DNA of 64,000 nucleotides from Chitinimonas arctica. Its GTDB lineage: Bacteria; Pseudomonadota; Gammaproteobacteria; Burkholderiales; Chitinimonadaceae. This document shows, piece after piece, positions 34,801-42,955 of the stretch. How positions within the stretch are numbered: position 1 is the first letter of the stretch; each line of letters begins with the position of its first letter. The position numbers and the translations under genes were made by a program. The DNA lies in NCBI RefSeq assembly GCF_007431345.1, contig NZ_CP041730.1, positions 2,852,001 through 2,916,000 on the forward strand. The letters are read 5' to 3'. The notes below the pieces were generated by a model, which was given only the letters and a program-made list of their open reading frames with translations, was not told the origin of the DNA and did not search any database.

Positions 34801-37481
34801 CCTATCGTCCCGAGCAGCCGTGGTCGGATTTCGTGGGGCAGACCCAGGCCGAACAGGCGCTGATCGTCGCGACCAATGCCACCGGCCGTGAGCTGGCCCC
34901 GCTGACCCTGCGCGATATGCTGGTGACACAGGCACAGCGCACCCCGTCGGCGCCGGCCCTGCTGGATGTGGCGCATAGCCTGAGCTATCGCGAAACCCGC
35001 GCACAGGTGGCTGATCTGGCGGCACGCATGCGGGCTGACGGCGTCGGCTTGGGCGATATCGTCGCGGTAGCCCTGCCGCGTTCGGTTCAACTGAGCCTGG
35101 CATTGATGGCGACGCTGGAGCTGGGGGCGGCCTATCTGCCGCTGGATACCGGCTATCCCGACGAGCGCCTGGCCTATATGGTGGGCGATGCCAAACCGCG
35201 CCTGATCGTCACGACCTCGGCGCTGGCCGAGCGCTTCGGCCCCCTGGGACGCTTGCTGCTCCTGGATGAACTGCCGGTCCTGGCCGACGGCGCGGCGACC
35301 GGCGACGGTCCGGCCGTTGCGGGCCTGACGCCCGATCACGCCGCCTATCTGCTCTACACCTCGGGTTCCACCGGCCGCCCCAAGGGCGTGTTGGTGTCCC
35401 ACCGCGCCATCGTCAATCGCTTGGCCTGGATGCAGCATGAATACGGACTGGACGGTAGCGACGTGGTGCTGCAAAAGACCCCGTGCAGCTTCGATGTATC
35501 GGTGTGGGAGTTCTTCTGGCCCTTGATGTACGGTGCCCGTCTATTTATGGCGCCACCGGAATCGCACCGCGATCCGGAGGCGCTCCTGGGCTTGATCGAG
35601 GCGCATGGCATCACCATCGCCCACTTCGTCCCCTCCATGCTGGCGGCCTTTGTCGGTTTCCTGCGCGCCGACCCGCAACAGCGTGACGCCGCCTGCGCCA
35701 GCTTGCGCCATGTGTTCTGCAGTGGCGAAGCACTGTCGCGCGAATTGGCGGAACTGTACGGCCGGCATATCGCCGCGCCGCTGCATAATCTGTATGGCCC
35801 GACCGAAGCGGCCGTCGATGTCAGCTACAAGCCGGCGGCGGAACACGACGCCGGCACGCGCCTGGCCGCCAGCGTGCCGATCGGGCGACCGGTCTGGAAC
35901 ACGCAATTGCGCATCCTCGACAACTATCTGCGGCCGGTGCCGGTGGGCGTGGCTGGCGAGCTGTACCTGGCCGGCGTGCAATTGGCCCATGGCTACCTGG
36001 GCCGCCCCGATCTGACGGCCAGCCGTTTTGTCGCGGACCCCTGGGGCGACGGCGAGCGCATGTACCGGACCGGCGACGTGGTGCGCTGGCTGCCGACCGG
36101 CGATGTCGAATACCTGGGGCGCAGCGACGACCAATTGAAGATACGCGGCCAGCGTATCGAGCTGGGCGAGATCGAAACCGCCTTGTTGGCGCAAGCCGAG
36201 GTGCAGGCCGCCGTCGTGGTTGCCCGTACCCTGGGTGCCCGGCCGGATGACATGGCCGGTGCCGATGCGCGCCAACTGGTGGCTTACGTGGTGGCGGCCG
36301 ATCCTACGGCGGAGCTGGATACCGCCGCGCTGCGGCAGGCCCTGGCGGCCGGCTTGCCCGCCCATATGGTGCCGGTGGCCATCGTCTGCCTGGCCGCCTT
36401 CCCGCTCAGCGCCAACGGCAAGCTGGACCGCAAGGCCCTGCCGGAGCCGATGGCGGTGAGCGGCGCCAGCGGACGTCCGCCTCGGCCCGGCATGGAAAGC
36501 CAGATCGCTGGGGTCTTCGCCCGCACCCTGGATCTGCCGCAAGTGCAGGCCGAGGACGACTTCTTTGCCCTGGGCGGCCATTCCTTGCTGGCCATGCGGC
36601 TGGCGGCGGAGTTGCGGCGCGAGTTGGGCCAGCCGGTATCGGTGGGGCAGATCATGGTTTCGCCCACGGTCGCCAAGCTGGCGGCGGTGTTGTCCGACGC
36701 CGGCATGGCGGCGGATCCGGCCAATGCCGGATTCGGCGAGGTACTGCACCTGCGCGCCGGCGCCGGCAAACCGCTGTTCTGCATCCACCCCGCCTCCGGT
36801 TTTGCCTGGCAATACAGCGGTTTTTCCCGCTACCTGCCGGCACACCTGCCCTTGGTGGGATTGCAGTCGCCCCGTCCACACGGCGCCATCGCAGCCAGTG
36901 CCGACATGGTCGCCGTGTGCGAACAGCACCTGGCGACACTGCGCACCATCCAGCCGCATGGACCGTATCACCTGGTCGGCTACTCCCTGGGCGGTACGGT
37001 GGCGCAAGCCTTGGCGGCGCGGCTGCAGGCGCTGGGCGAGGAAGTGGCCTTCCTGGGCTTGTTCGATACCTATCCGCCGGAAGGACAGGATTGGAGCGGG
37101 CCGACCGAAGAGGAAGCCCGCGCCGAAGTGGCGCGCGAGCAGGAGCAGTTCATGACGGCAACCGAGGCCGCCGCCGATGCGTTCATGTTGCGCGAGAAGA
37201 CCGAGATGTTCGGCCACATTGTCGCCAACTACCAGGACGCGGTGCGGCTGCTGTCGCAAGCCGGCACGCCCCGCTTTGCCGGCGAAGCGGTACTGTTCGT
37301 GGCCAAGCGCACCCTGCCGGCCGGCATGGATGTACAGCAGACCTGGGCGCCCTTTGTCGATCGCCTGGTGACGCACGAACTCGATTGCGCCCATGAGGAC
37401 ATCGTGTCGCCCGAGTCGCTTGAAGTGCTGGGACCGTTGCTGCGGAAGGTGTTGGAGGAAGTGCCGACGCTGGGTAGCTGA
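28881..37481 (+). CDS. Two-module siderophore NRPS, C-A-T-E-C-A-T-TE
   Basis: This 2,866-residue EntF-related synthetase has these domains in order. C1 has HHVCVDG at 152. A1 has TSGSTGTPKG near 630. T1 has GGDS with phosphopantetheine Ser1030. The epimerization domain has HHLVVDG at 1204 and FNYLGRF. C2 has HHLVVDG at 1702. A2 has TSGSTGRPKG near 2160. T2 has GGHS with Ser2568. The thioesterase has GYSLGG with Ser2702. Specificity residues read by alignment to GrsA are D-A-E-D-M-G-F-V-D-K for A1 (acidic at 239 and 278, suggesting Lys/Arg/Orn) and D-V-W-H-F-S-L-V-D-K for A2, the EntF serine code. The GTG start follows AAGGGAAA. The expected product is a DHB-D-cationic-L-Ser catecholate, possibly an oligomeric ester released by the TE. 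Confidence 0.93.
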   Translation: MLSTAKLHTPSATELALPLLGSQLGIWLADQIGAPGNAYTVAHYIELAGPMDIPLLCQAIRQGLAEADTPLARFADTPAGPLQFLPQGIQAADLPEPACLDLRGEADPGLAAQALMRADLDRPLAADAEEPLYRHILLRLDEQRWLWYQRYHHVCVDGYSFAALSRRMADIYTALRQGRPAGDSPFVSFARVVAERQTYLASDACARDKAFWQEYAHTLAMPVSLSSREARAAQSVANTEVLRHSLQLDADRLSRAATALPGPALSAAEMAMAGLFAYLARMSGERHIVAGIPFMQRMGSVAIRALGPVVNVLPLQLEVDTALSLAELAQRLAAEFKRIRRHERYSAEQMQRDMGLIGSGRALYGPTINLKIYEQGLDLAGTPGNTRLLAAGPVEDLEFGLWQVDGVLTVELAANPARYSEAELQLHCLRLEGLFQALLADGQRAIAAPELLGTLERGQLAAWSQGTNLAAPAAVRTVLDIFAQRAEGVGQRALVCDGAELDFAALTTRVAQLGRELLAQGVSVGSVVAIAVPRGIDSVVSLLAVLSAGAAYLPLDLDYPAERLALMLADAKPALLLTTVATQARLPLGVPRLCLDEAAVCSRLGAHAGTTISDAERSEPLQAAHLAYLIYTSGSTGTPKGVMVTHGGLLNLLLSHQAGIYGDTLARLDGRRLRAVHSTSFSFDASWEQLIWLLLGQELHLCDEELRRDAQALVALVRAQRIDAVDVPPSMLQQLLACGLMAAGQHHPVLVMTGSEAVSPALWRELRQYPDLQVHNFYGPTEYTVDTLSAAVAVATEPVIGRPLANTRIHVLDKSLRPVPVGVVGELYIAGPGLARGYLDRPAMTASRFVADPFADGERMYRSGDLVRWRTDGQLEFIGRDDQQIKVRGFRIELGEIEHALATLDGVSDAVVLPEAVGGNTRLNGYCTLAGVASDEWDAEAAGAALLAQLAEVLPDYMVPASLRVLPAWPMTVNGKIDKRALAAMAPAPVRRGRAAEGEAERLVCAGVASVLGLAEVGADDDFFNLGGDSISAMSLGTELRRAGFLLRPRDIFAQRSPARMATVLQALATKQDDHAALDKGGEIGRLPIISWFAQHHGLERRFAQAVLLSIPTEVEARHLALALLALQRAHPVLRARVAGGQLVVAAMPAELDARILHEAPGQPADPDALFQAAAKRLDPASGLMMQVVRFQADGRTRLLLAMHHLVVDGVSWRILLPELEAACLAAVAGATPMLAREDLSLRDWAQLLAEEVPARRGELALWRGILAEPQAPLAKGALDAQRDNYGSAGQARTLLDQALTEAMLLTLPQAYRANVEEIVLAAVAMACGEVFQAPGLRFSMESHGRQAITEQVDLGRTVGWLTAEYPVAFDLHTALANPDSGAEAIRAIKRAMRCIPDRGLGYGVLRYLDDEHGPALAALEALNRPPVLFNYLGRFNGGSGDWMPQRAGGCFADSFAVDVDPAMPLLHGMEINVFVEETRQGPALAINWTWAQSLFDADIVDTLHQRIAHHAASLLRFATANPAAAADTLVAAETQLGGGQTLDDAALGQLCHRYGPLAAVLPVLPLQEGLLFHAQLGESASKYNSITRLDFTGPVVEEGLRDALEAVLARHPQLGALFDSELRREPLQLLPLATRAERRWPWSRCSLAGVPEAEWAERLHALERAELDRDFAIGAADAGPLLHALLVELDGDRHALFLTAHHLVVDGWSTPILLRDFLKAYGDGPQSLRPTRVDYPTVVRALAGRDLAAARQVWREVLADVKPTLLFEGATAAPAVHEFELVVPKDLEQALAACYRQYGLTLNTVMQGAWGALLSILTGRDDVVFGSPVSGRFSPVDGIDEHIGLFSNTIPVRVRLQADLSLWAQFAAVQAQQIQLLENDGLGLGEIQRLAGAPTLFDTLLVVENYPDQDDLHAREYQGARLGALRNRGHTHYPLTILVLPGERLRLLIEYRDLVREPAQLAERLLMLLEHLAYRPEQPWSDFVGQTQAEQALIVATNATGRELAPLTLRDMLVTQAQRTPSAPALLDVAHSLSYRETRAQVADLAARMRADGVGLGDIVAVALPRSVQLSLALMATLELGAAYLPLDTGYPDERLAYMVGDAKPRLIVTTSALAERFGPLGRLLLLDELPVLADGAATGDGPAVAGLTPDHAAYLLYTSGSTGRPKGVLVSHRAIVNRLAWMQHEYGLDGSDVVLQKTPCSFDVSVWEFFWPLMYGARLFMAPPESHRDPEALLGLIEAHGITIAHFVPSMLAAFVGFLRADPQQRDAACASLRHVFCSGEALSRELAELYGRHIAAPLHNLYGPTEAAVDVSYKPAAEHDAGTRLAASVPIGRPVWNTQLRILDNYLRPVPVGVAGELYLAGVQLAHGYLGRPDLTASRFVADPWGDGERMYRTGDVVRWLPTGDVEYLGRSDDQLKIRGQRIELGEIETALLAQAEVQAAVVVARTLGARPDDMAGADARQLVAYVVAADPTAELDTAALRQALAAGLPAHMVPVAIVCLAAFPLSANGKLDRKALPEPMAVSGASGRPPRPGMESQIAGVFARTLDLPQVQAEDDFFALGGHSLLAMRLAAELRRELGQPVSVGQIMVSPTVAKLAAVLSDAGMAADPANAGFGEVLHLRAGAGKPLFCIHPASGFAWQYSGFSRYLPAHLPLVGLQSPRPHGAIAASADMVAVCEQHLATLRTIQPHGPYHLVGYSLGGTVAQALAARLQALGEEVAFLGLFDTYPPEGQDWSGPTEEEARAEVAREQEQFMTATEAAADAFMLREKTEMFGHIVANYQDAVRLLSQAGTPRFAGEAVLFVAKRTLPAGMDVQQTWAPFVDRLVTHELDCAHEDIVSPESLEVLGPLLRKVLEEVPTLGS

Positions 37482-37489
37482 TTGCTTGG

Positions 37490-37521
37490 TTCGCGGTAAC
37501 CCTGCACGGGGTTGCCGCGAA
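37490..37521. terminator. Bidirectional terminator between NRPS and fepC
   Basis: A 13-bp near-perfect hairpin (37490-37502 with 37509-37521, one G-T pair, 6-base loop) lies between two convergent genes. There is no strong T-run, so termination may be partial. Confidence 0.6.
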
Positions 37522-37539
37522 TCGGCAGTCAGGTAGGGT

Positions 37540-38337
37540 TTATTTCGGAATCACCAGCGGGGTATGGCTGACCGGATCGTCGATGATCAAGCACGGCAAT
37601 CCAAACACCTCTTCCACCAAGGCCGCCGTGATCACCTCACGGGGAGCGCCCTGCGCCACGATCCGGCCTTCGCGCATGGCGACCAGGTGGGTGGCGTAGC
37701 GGCAGGCGTGATTCAGATCGTGCAGCACGGCGATCAGGGTCCGGCCGGCCGTTTCGCGCAGCTGCCGGAACAGGTCCAGGAGCTCGATCTGGTGGGCGAT
37801 GTCGAGGTAGGTGGTCGGTTCGTCCAGCAGCAGCAACGGCGTTTGCTGGGCGAGCGCCATGGCGACGAAAACCCGTTGGCGTTGCCCGCCGGACAACTCG
37901 CCGACACTGCGTTCGGCCAGCGCAGCCACGCCGGTGGCGGCCATGGCCTGGGTCACCGCCTCTTCGTCGGCGCGGCTCCACTGCTTGAACAGGCTCTGGT
38001 GCGGGTAACGGCCGCGCGAGACCAGGTCGAGCACGCTGATGCCATCCGGCGCCACCGCGCTCTGCGGCAACAGTCCCAGCTCCCTGGCTATCTGCTTGGC
38101 CGGATAGCGGTGGATATCCTTGCCGTCCAGGCAGATCTGGCCCGCCTTTGGCGGCAGCAAGCGGCACAGGCTGCGCAGCAGGGTGGATTTGCCGCAGCCG
38201 TTGGGGCCGACGATCACGGTGAACGAGCCGTCGGGAATGCTGAGATCCAGCCCATCGCAGATCGTTTGCTGGCCATAAGCCAGCCGCAGCTTGCTGGCCG
38301 TCAGGCGGGCCGGCGGGGTGTCGTGTAGGAGCGTCAT
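37540..38337 (-). CDS. fepC: Ferric siderophore ABC transporter ATPase FepC
   Basis: This 265-residue ABC ATPase powers ferric-siderophore import. Walker A GPNGCGKST is at 44-52, the signature LSGGQ at 148-152, and Walker B LLLLDEP at 168-174. The switch His is in AVLHDLNHA. The ATG at 38337 overlaps the fepG stop as ATGA, so MTLLHDTPP is the start; an in-frame ATG 36 bases earlier would lie inside fepG. It is the last gene of the fepD-fepG-fepC operon. Confidence 0.94.
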   Translation of the reverse strand: MTLLHDTPPARLTASKLRLAYGQQTICDGLDLSIPDGSFTVIVGPNGCGKSTLLRSLCRLLPPKAGQICLDGKDIHRYPAKQIARELGLLPQSAVAPDGISVLDLVSRGRYPHQSLFKQWSRADEEAVTQAMAATGVAALAERSVGELSGGQRQRVFVAMALAQQTPLLLLDEPTTYLDIAHQIELLDLFRQLRETAGRTLIAVLHDLNHACRYATHLVAMREGRIVAQGAPREVITAALVEEVFGLPCLIIDDPVSHTPLVIPK

Positions 38338-39380
38338 GTCGATTCGGGCCGTGATTGGCGCAGCAGCAGCCACACCAGGTAGATACCGCCAATGCTCACC
38401 GTGACGACGCCGACCGGCAGCTGGTGCGGCGGGAACAGATGTTGGGCGGCATAGTCGGCCGACAGCAGCAGCAATGCGCCGGTCCAGGCAGCGCCCAGCA
38501 GGGAGGTGCTATGGCTGCGGCTCAGGCGTTGGGCGATCTGCGGCGCGGCCAGCGCGATAAAGGAGATAGGGCCGGCGGCGGCGGTCGCGGCCGCCGTCAG
38601 GACAACGCCCAGGCCCATCATGGCCAGGCGGGTACGTTCGGCGGGAATCCCCAGCGCGCTGGCGCTGTCGTCACCCATCTCCAGCAAGTGCATGCGGCGA
38701 CCCAAGGCCAGGACGGCAAGCACCGCCAGCAGGCAGAACAGCGCCGGGGCGGCGCCCTTGTCCCAGGTGATGCCATTCAGCGTGCCGGCGCCCCAGAGCG
38801 CGGCGCTCATGGCCGATTCCAGGCTGGCGCTGATGGTCAGCCAGGTGTTGAAGGCCGCCAGCATGGCGCTGACGGCAATGCCGACGATGATCAGCCGGAA
38901 GTTATCCACACCCTGTCGGTAAGCCAGCAGGTAGACCAGCAAGGCCGAGGCCAGGCCACCCAGCAAGGCGCCGCCGGCAATCTGGAAATAACTGCCTTGC
39001 AGCAGCACGATGGTGACCAGGGCGCCGGTGTGGGCGCCGGTGTTGAAACCGATCACGTCCGGGCTGCCCAGGGGGTTGCGTATCAGCGATTGGAAGATGG
39101 CGCCGCTCATGCCCAGCGCCCCCCCCACCACCAGTGCGAACACCACGCGCGGCAAGCGCCATTGCAGTACGACCGCCTGCAAGCGCGCCGGTCCCTCGCC
39201 CTGCAAGGCGAGGATGATCTGGTCCGTGCCCAGTGCCAGCGTGCCGGCTTGCAGCGCGCAGCAGGCCAGCAGCAGGCAGGCCAGGCATAGCAGGCTCCCG
39301 GTCAGCAGGCCGGCCGTATGCAGGCGCATATTCCAGCGGCCGTCCAGGCGGCCGATCAGCAGGGTGCGATGGCGGCTCAT
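38334..39380 (-). CDS. fepG: Ferric siderophore ABC permease FepG
   Basis: This 348-residue FecCD-family permease has about nine to ten membrane helices. It shows family motifs LPRVVFALVVGGALGMSGAIFQSLIRNPLGSPD and, near the end, GPISFIALAAPQIAQRL. It pairs with FepD to form the inner-membrane channel. The start MSRHRTLL overlaps the fepD stop (ATGA). Gene order fepD-fepG-fepC matches the enterobactin locus of enterics. Confidence 0.93.
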   Translation of the reverse strand: MSRHRTLLIGRLDGRWNMRLHTAGLLTGSLLCLACLLLACCALQAGTLALGTDQIILALQGEGPARLQAVVLQWRLPRVVFALVVGGALGMSGAIFQSLIRNPLGSPDVIGFNTGAHTGALVTIVLLQGSYFQIAGGALLGGLASALLVYLLAYRQGVDNFRLIIVGIAVSAMLAAFNTWLTISASLESAMSAALWGAGTLNGITWDKGAAPALFCLLAVLAVLALGRRMHLLEMGDDSASALGIPAERTRLAMMGLGVVLTAAATAAAGPISFIALAAPQIAQRLSRSHSTSLLGAAWTGALLLLSADYAAQHLFPPHQLPVGVVTVSIGGIYLVWLLLRQSRPEST

Positions 39381-40426
39381 CGGCCGCCTCCCGCGAGGGT
39401 GCCGCGGCGCGCCAGCCAGATCAGGACCGGCGCGCCGATAAAGGCCGTGACGATGGAGACGCGCAGCTCGCCCGCCACCAGCAGGCGGCCGAGGATATCG
39501 GATGAAAGCAGCAGGATGGGTGCGAGCAGCAGGCTGAAGGGCAGTATCCAGCGCTGGTCGGTGCCCACCATCCAGCGGGCGATATGGGGAATCATCAAGC
39601 CGACGAAGCCGATCGGACCGGCGACCGCCGTACTGGCGCCGCATAGCAGGGTGATGGCCAATACCGCCACGACATGCACCCGGCGCGGCCGGCTGCCCAA
39701 TGCGGCCGCCATCTCCTCGCCCATGCCCAGGATATTGAGCGGGCGCCCCAGCAGCACGGCCAGGATGCAGCCGACCACGATGGCGGGCGCCACCTGCAAG
39801 GCCAGGCCGAGGTCGCGTATGTCGAGCGAGCCGGCGCTCCAGAAACGGGCCTTGTCGAATACCCATGGATTGATCAAGGTCAGGCCGGACGACAGGCCCA
39901 TCATGACCGCGCTGATGGCGACGCCGGCCAGCACGAAGCGCATGGGCTCCAGCCTGGCCGAGCCGTAGCTGCCAACCAGGTACACCAGGATGGTGGTCAG
40001 CAGGGCGCCGGTGAAGGCGAAGCCGAGGTAGCCGGCCGGCGAGCCGACGGCAAAGAAGGAGATGCCCACGATCACCGCGAAGCTGGCGCCGGCGTTGACG
40101 CCCAGGATGCCCGGATCGGCCAGCGGGTTACGGGTCAAGGCCTGTATCAGCGCGCCCGAAATGCCCAGTGCGGCGCCGGCCAGCAGCCCCAGCACGGTAC
40201 GCGGTAAACGGCCTTGCCGGACGATGATGGCGTCGGGGTGGGCGCCGCTGCCGAACAGGCTGTCCAGTACCACCGTCAGTGCGATCGGCTTGGCGCCCAG
40301 CAGCAGGCTGGCCAGGACGATGGCCGCCAGCAGGACCAGGCACAGCAGTAGCCACGATAAGCGTTTGCGCAACAGGACCGATGAACTGCTAGGCGAGCCA
40401 TATGACTGGGCCGAAGGGGAAGGCAT
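39377..40426 (-). CDS. fepD: Ferric siderophore ABC permease FepD
   Basis: This is a 349-residue FecCD-family permease, the partner of FepG. It shows RLPRTVLGLLAGAALGISGALIQALTRNPLADPG and GPIGFVGLMIPHIAR. Following a Ser-rich cytoplasmic head (MPSPSAQSYGSPSSSS), the first helix starts near residue 25. The ATG at 40426 is preferred because the Fur-like site ends 15 bases upstream; an ATG at 40489 would put that site inside the gene. It is divergent from entS, sharing one regulatory interval. Confidence 0.92.
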   Translation of the reverse strand: MPSPSAQSYGSPSSSSVLLRKRLSWLLLCLVLLAAIVLASLLLGAKPIALTVVLDSLFGSGAHPDAIIVRQGRLPRTVLGLLAGAALGISGALIQALTRNPLADPGILGVNAGASFAVIVGISFFAVGSPAGYLGFAFTGALLTTILVYLVGSYGSARLEPMRFVLAGVAISAVMMGLSSGLTLINPWVFDKARFWSAGSLDIRDLGLALQVAPAIVVGCILAVLLGRPLNILGMGEEMAAALGSRPRRVHVVAVLAITLLCGASTAVAGPIGFVGLMIPHIARWMVGTDQRWILPFSLLLAPILLLSSDILGRLLVAGELRVSIVTAFIGAPVLIWLARRGTLAGGGR

Positions 40427-40440
40427 GTGGGAGATCGATG

Positions 40441-40459
40441 GCAAATGAAAATCGTTATT
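40441..40459. promoter_or_regulatory. Fur box-like site between fepD and entS
   Basis: The 16-base core AATGAAAATCGTTATT (40444-40459) matches 13 of 16 positions of the Fur consensus; the full 19-mer matches about 14 of 19. It lies just upstream of fepD and 111 bases before entS. Confidence 0.6.
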
Positions 40460-40569
40460 ATTTAGATTTCGGCGCTGTAATGTTACCATGCGACGCCTCC
40501 AGGTGGCACACGGGCAGGGTCCAGGACCTTGCCGGCGCGGTGCCGCCCCTCTCACCCGTTCGAGTCGCC

Positions 40570-41841
40570 ATGCCCAAGCCTTCCTTACTGCTGGATTTCA
40601 GTCTGCTCAAGCAAAATCCCCATTTCCGTGCCGTTTTCGTGGCGCGGATGATGTCGGTTTTCGCACTGGGCATCATGTTGGTCGCCGTACCCGTGCAAAT
40701 CCATGCCCTCACCGGCTCCTCCCTGCAGGTCGGTGCTGCCATGGCCCTGGACGGGGTCGGCATGTTTATCGGCTTGATGTGCGGCGGGGTCCTGGCGGAC
40801 CGTTTCGACCGGCGCAAATTGATCCTGTTGGCCCGCGGCCTGTGCGGCGTGGGTTTCCTGGTGCTGGCGCTGAACAGCTTTGTCGCCGCGCCTTCGGTCG
40901 CCGCGCTTTACCTGGTTTCGCTGTGGGACGGCTTCTTTGGCGCCATGGGCATCACCGCCCTGATGGCGGCCACGCCGGGCCTGGTGGGCAGGGAGAACCT
41001 GCCCGCAGCCGGCGCGCTCAGCATGCTGACCGTGCGCTTCGGCGCCGTGTTGGCGCCGGCGGCCGGTGGCTTGATCATCGTCGGTGCGGGCGTCAGCTGG
41101 AATTACCTGCTGGCCGGCGTCGGTACCCTGGCCACGCTGATCCCGCTGACCCGCTTGCCCAGCCTCAAGCCCGAAGGGTATGAGCCGGAGCATCCGCTGC
41201 GGGCCCTGCAGGATGGCTTCCGCTTTCTGTGGCAGAACAAGGTGGTAGGTGCCGTGGTGATGGTCGGTACCTTGCAGGCGCTGCTGAGTGCCGTGCGTGT
41301 GCTGTTCCCCGCGCTGGCGGAGCAAGGCTATGACGGCGGTGCGGCGGAAGTGGGGCTGATGTATTCGGCCGTGCCGCTGGGCGCCATGGTAGGCGCCTTC
41401 ACCAGCGGCTGGGTGGGAGGCTTGCGCCGGCCCGGCCTGGTGATGCTGGGCTGCGTACTGGCTTCGTCGCTCGGTGTGGTGGCGCTGGGCGCTATCCACT
41501 ACCTGGCGGCCGGTCTGTTGCTGCTGGTCCTGCTGGGCTATCTCGGTTCGATCGCCTCGCTGTTGCAATTCACCCTGGTGCAGGACCATACCCCGGACCG
41601 TCTGCTGGGCCGGGTCAATAGCCTATGGAATGCCCAGGACGTGGTCGGCGATGCAGCCGGCGCGCTGGGCATGGGCGCGCTGGCCCGCTTCTTCGCCCCC
41701 TTGTTGGCGCTATGCCTGTTTGGCGGCGCCGCCACCGCGGTAGCCGTCATGATGTGCGGGGGGTTTGCCTCGCTGCGGCGCTTGAATGGCCGATCGGGCG
41801 GCGAAGACGGCCAGGCGGGCGAGCTGGCCGAGCAAGGTTGA
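40570..41841 (+). CDS. entS: Enterobactin-type siderophore exporter EntS (MFS)
   Basis: This is a 423-residue major-facilitator exporter with about 12 helices. The start LLDFSLLKQNPHFRAVFVARM closely follows E. coli EntS. The loop motif GGVLADRFDRRKL between helices 2 and 3 is the MFS signature. It exports the newly made catecholate across the inner membrane. It is divergent from fepD and convergent with fepB. The frame is open about 56 codons upstream, but MPKPSLLLDF fits the family start. Confidence 0.92.
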   Translation: MPKPSLLLDFSLLKQNPHFRAVFVARMMSVFALGIMLVAVPVQIHALTGSSLQVGAAMALDGVGMFIGLMCGGVLADRFDRRKLILLARGLCGVGFLVLALNSFVAAPSVAALYLVSLWDGFFGAMGITALMAATPGLVGRENLPAAGALSMLTVRFGAVLAPAAGGLIIVGAGVSWNYLLAGVGTLATLIPLTRLPSLKPEGYEPEHPLRALQDGFRFLWQNKVVGAVVMVGTLQALLSAVRVLFPALAEQGYDGGAAEVGLMYSAVPLGAMVGAFTSGWVGGLRRPGLVMLGCVLASSLGVVALGAIHYLAAGLLLLVLLGYLGSIASLLQFTLVQDHTPDRLLGRVNSLWNAQDVVGDAAGALGMGALARFFAPLLALCLFGGAATAVAVMMCGGFASLRRLNGRSGGEDGQAGELAEQG

Positions 41842-41850
41842 CGGGTAAAT

Positions 41851-41871
41851 CCCGGCGGTTCCTATGCCGGG
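41851..41871. terminator. Short hairpin between entS and fepB
   Basis: CCCGGC (41851-41856) pairs with GCCGGG (41866-41871) around a 9-base loop, overlapping the fepB stop codon. With no T-run it is only a candidate bidirectional terminator. Confidence 0.35.
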
Positions 41872-42917
41872 CCCGGGAATAGCTGCTGCAATCGCGTCAG
41901 CAGCTTGCTGGCGCTGTAGTAGTCGAGGCGGAAATTATCCCTTCCCATGGCGAAGACCTGCTTGCCGGTGACCGCCGGGTTGCGGGCGAGAAAGCGGTTG
42001 CGCTTGAGCTGCTCGGCAACGGCTTCGTTGGCGGCGAACAGCAGCAGGCTACGGCCTTGCAGGCCATCGGCGAATTTTTCGCCCGATAGCTGGATGATGT
42101 CGCGCCGCACCCCCATGCTGCGGTCGCCCTTGACGCTCTCGGGCACCTCGGCCAACTGGAAGCCCAGATCCTTCAGCAGCTTGCCTTGGGCCGATTCGGC
42201 GGTCCAGACATTGGCGCCCGAATCATCCTCGTAATACACCATGGCGGTGGTCGGCTGGGGCGGCAGGCGCAGCTTGGCGCGGGTCTGCTCCGCCTGTTGG
42301 GCGAAGCGTGCGATCGCCGCGGCGGCATCCGCCTCGTGGCCGGTCGCCTTGCCCAGGATCGTGGCCAGCTCCTGCCAGCTCTTGTCGTCGTAGTTGATGA
42401 CCAGGGTCGGGGCGATCAGATTGAGCTGCTCATACAGCTTGAGCGCGGAATCGCCGCCGGTGCCGGCCATGATGATCAGATCGGGGTTGGCGGCAATGAT
42501 GGCCTCGGCATTCGGCTCGCCCTGGTACAGCGGTTTCACGCCGCGTGCCGTGGCGACATCGGCCCACTGGCTGAAGTAGCCCTGCGCATCGGTGATCGGC
42601 GTACCGGCCTTGGTGGCGCCGCTGGCAACCAAGGGTGCATTGATGGTCAGCAGCGTGCCGGTCAGGGTGACGCTGGTGGAGACGATGCGCAGCGGCCTTT
42701 GCTCCAGCACGATATCGCCCCTGACGCTGGCGATGGTGCGCGGCCATTGGCCCGCTTGCGCCGACGCGGCTGTCTTGGGTGTGGCCGCCGCCGTGGCAGC
42801 CGGTGGCTTGGCGGTAGTCGGACCGGTGTCGCAGCCCGTCAGCAACGATAGCGACACAAGTAGGCACGCCAGGCCGGCCGGCAGGCGGCGGGGCGGGCCG
42901 GAGAGAGAGTGGGTCAT
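41862..42917 (-). CDS. fepB: Ferric siderophore periplasmic binding lipoprotein FepB
   Basis: This is a 351-residue substrate-binding protein. The signal peptide ends in the lipobox LLTGC (Cys near residue 29), then an Ala/Thr/Pro-rich linker. The binding domain has RIVSTSVTLTGTLLTINAPLVAS, GEPNAEAIIAANPDLII and the C-terminal DYYSASKLLTRL typical of FepB. It hands ferric siderophore to FepDGC. FepB in enterics is soluble, so the lipid anchor is a variation. AGGA precedes the ATG by about 10 bases, and a Fur-like array lies upstream. Confidence 0.92.
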   Translation of the reverse strand: MTHSLSGPPRRLPAGLACLLVSLSLLTGCDTGPTTAKPPAATAAATPKTAASAQAGQWPRTIASVRGDIVLEQRPLRIVSTSVTLTGTLLTINAPLVASGATKAGTPITDAQGYFSQWADVATARGVKPLYQGEPNAEAIIAANPDLIIMAGTGGDSALKLYEQLNLIAPTLVINYDDKSWQELATILGKATGHEADAAAAIARFAQQAEQTRAKLRLPPQPTTAMVYYEDDSGANVWTAESAQGKLLKDLGFQLAEVPESVKGDRSMGVRRDIIQLSGEKFADGLQGRSLLLFAANEAVAEQLKRNRFLARNPAVTGKQVFAMGRDNFRLDYYSASKLLTRLQQLFPGPA

Positions 42918-42955
42918 GCTCGATGGTCCTTCGGGTGTTTGCGTACTTGATTAGT

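Noticed and set aside
35541..37394. Long open frame of about 617 codons antisense to the NRPS
   Set aside because: It is a mirror of the high-GC NRPS codons, with no domain, no ribosome-binding site and His/Gln/Arg-rich nonsense composition. The NRPS on the other strand is certain.
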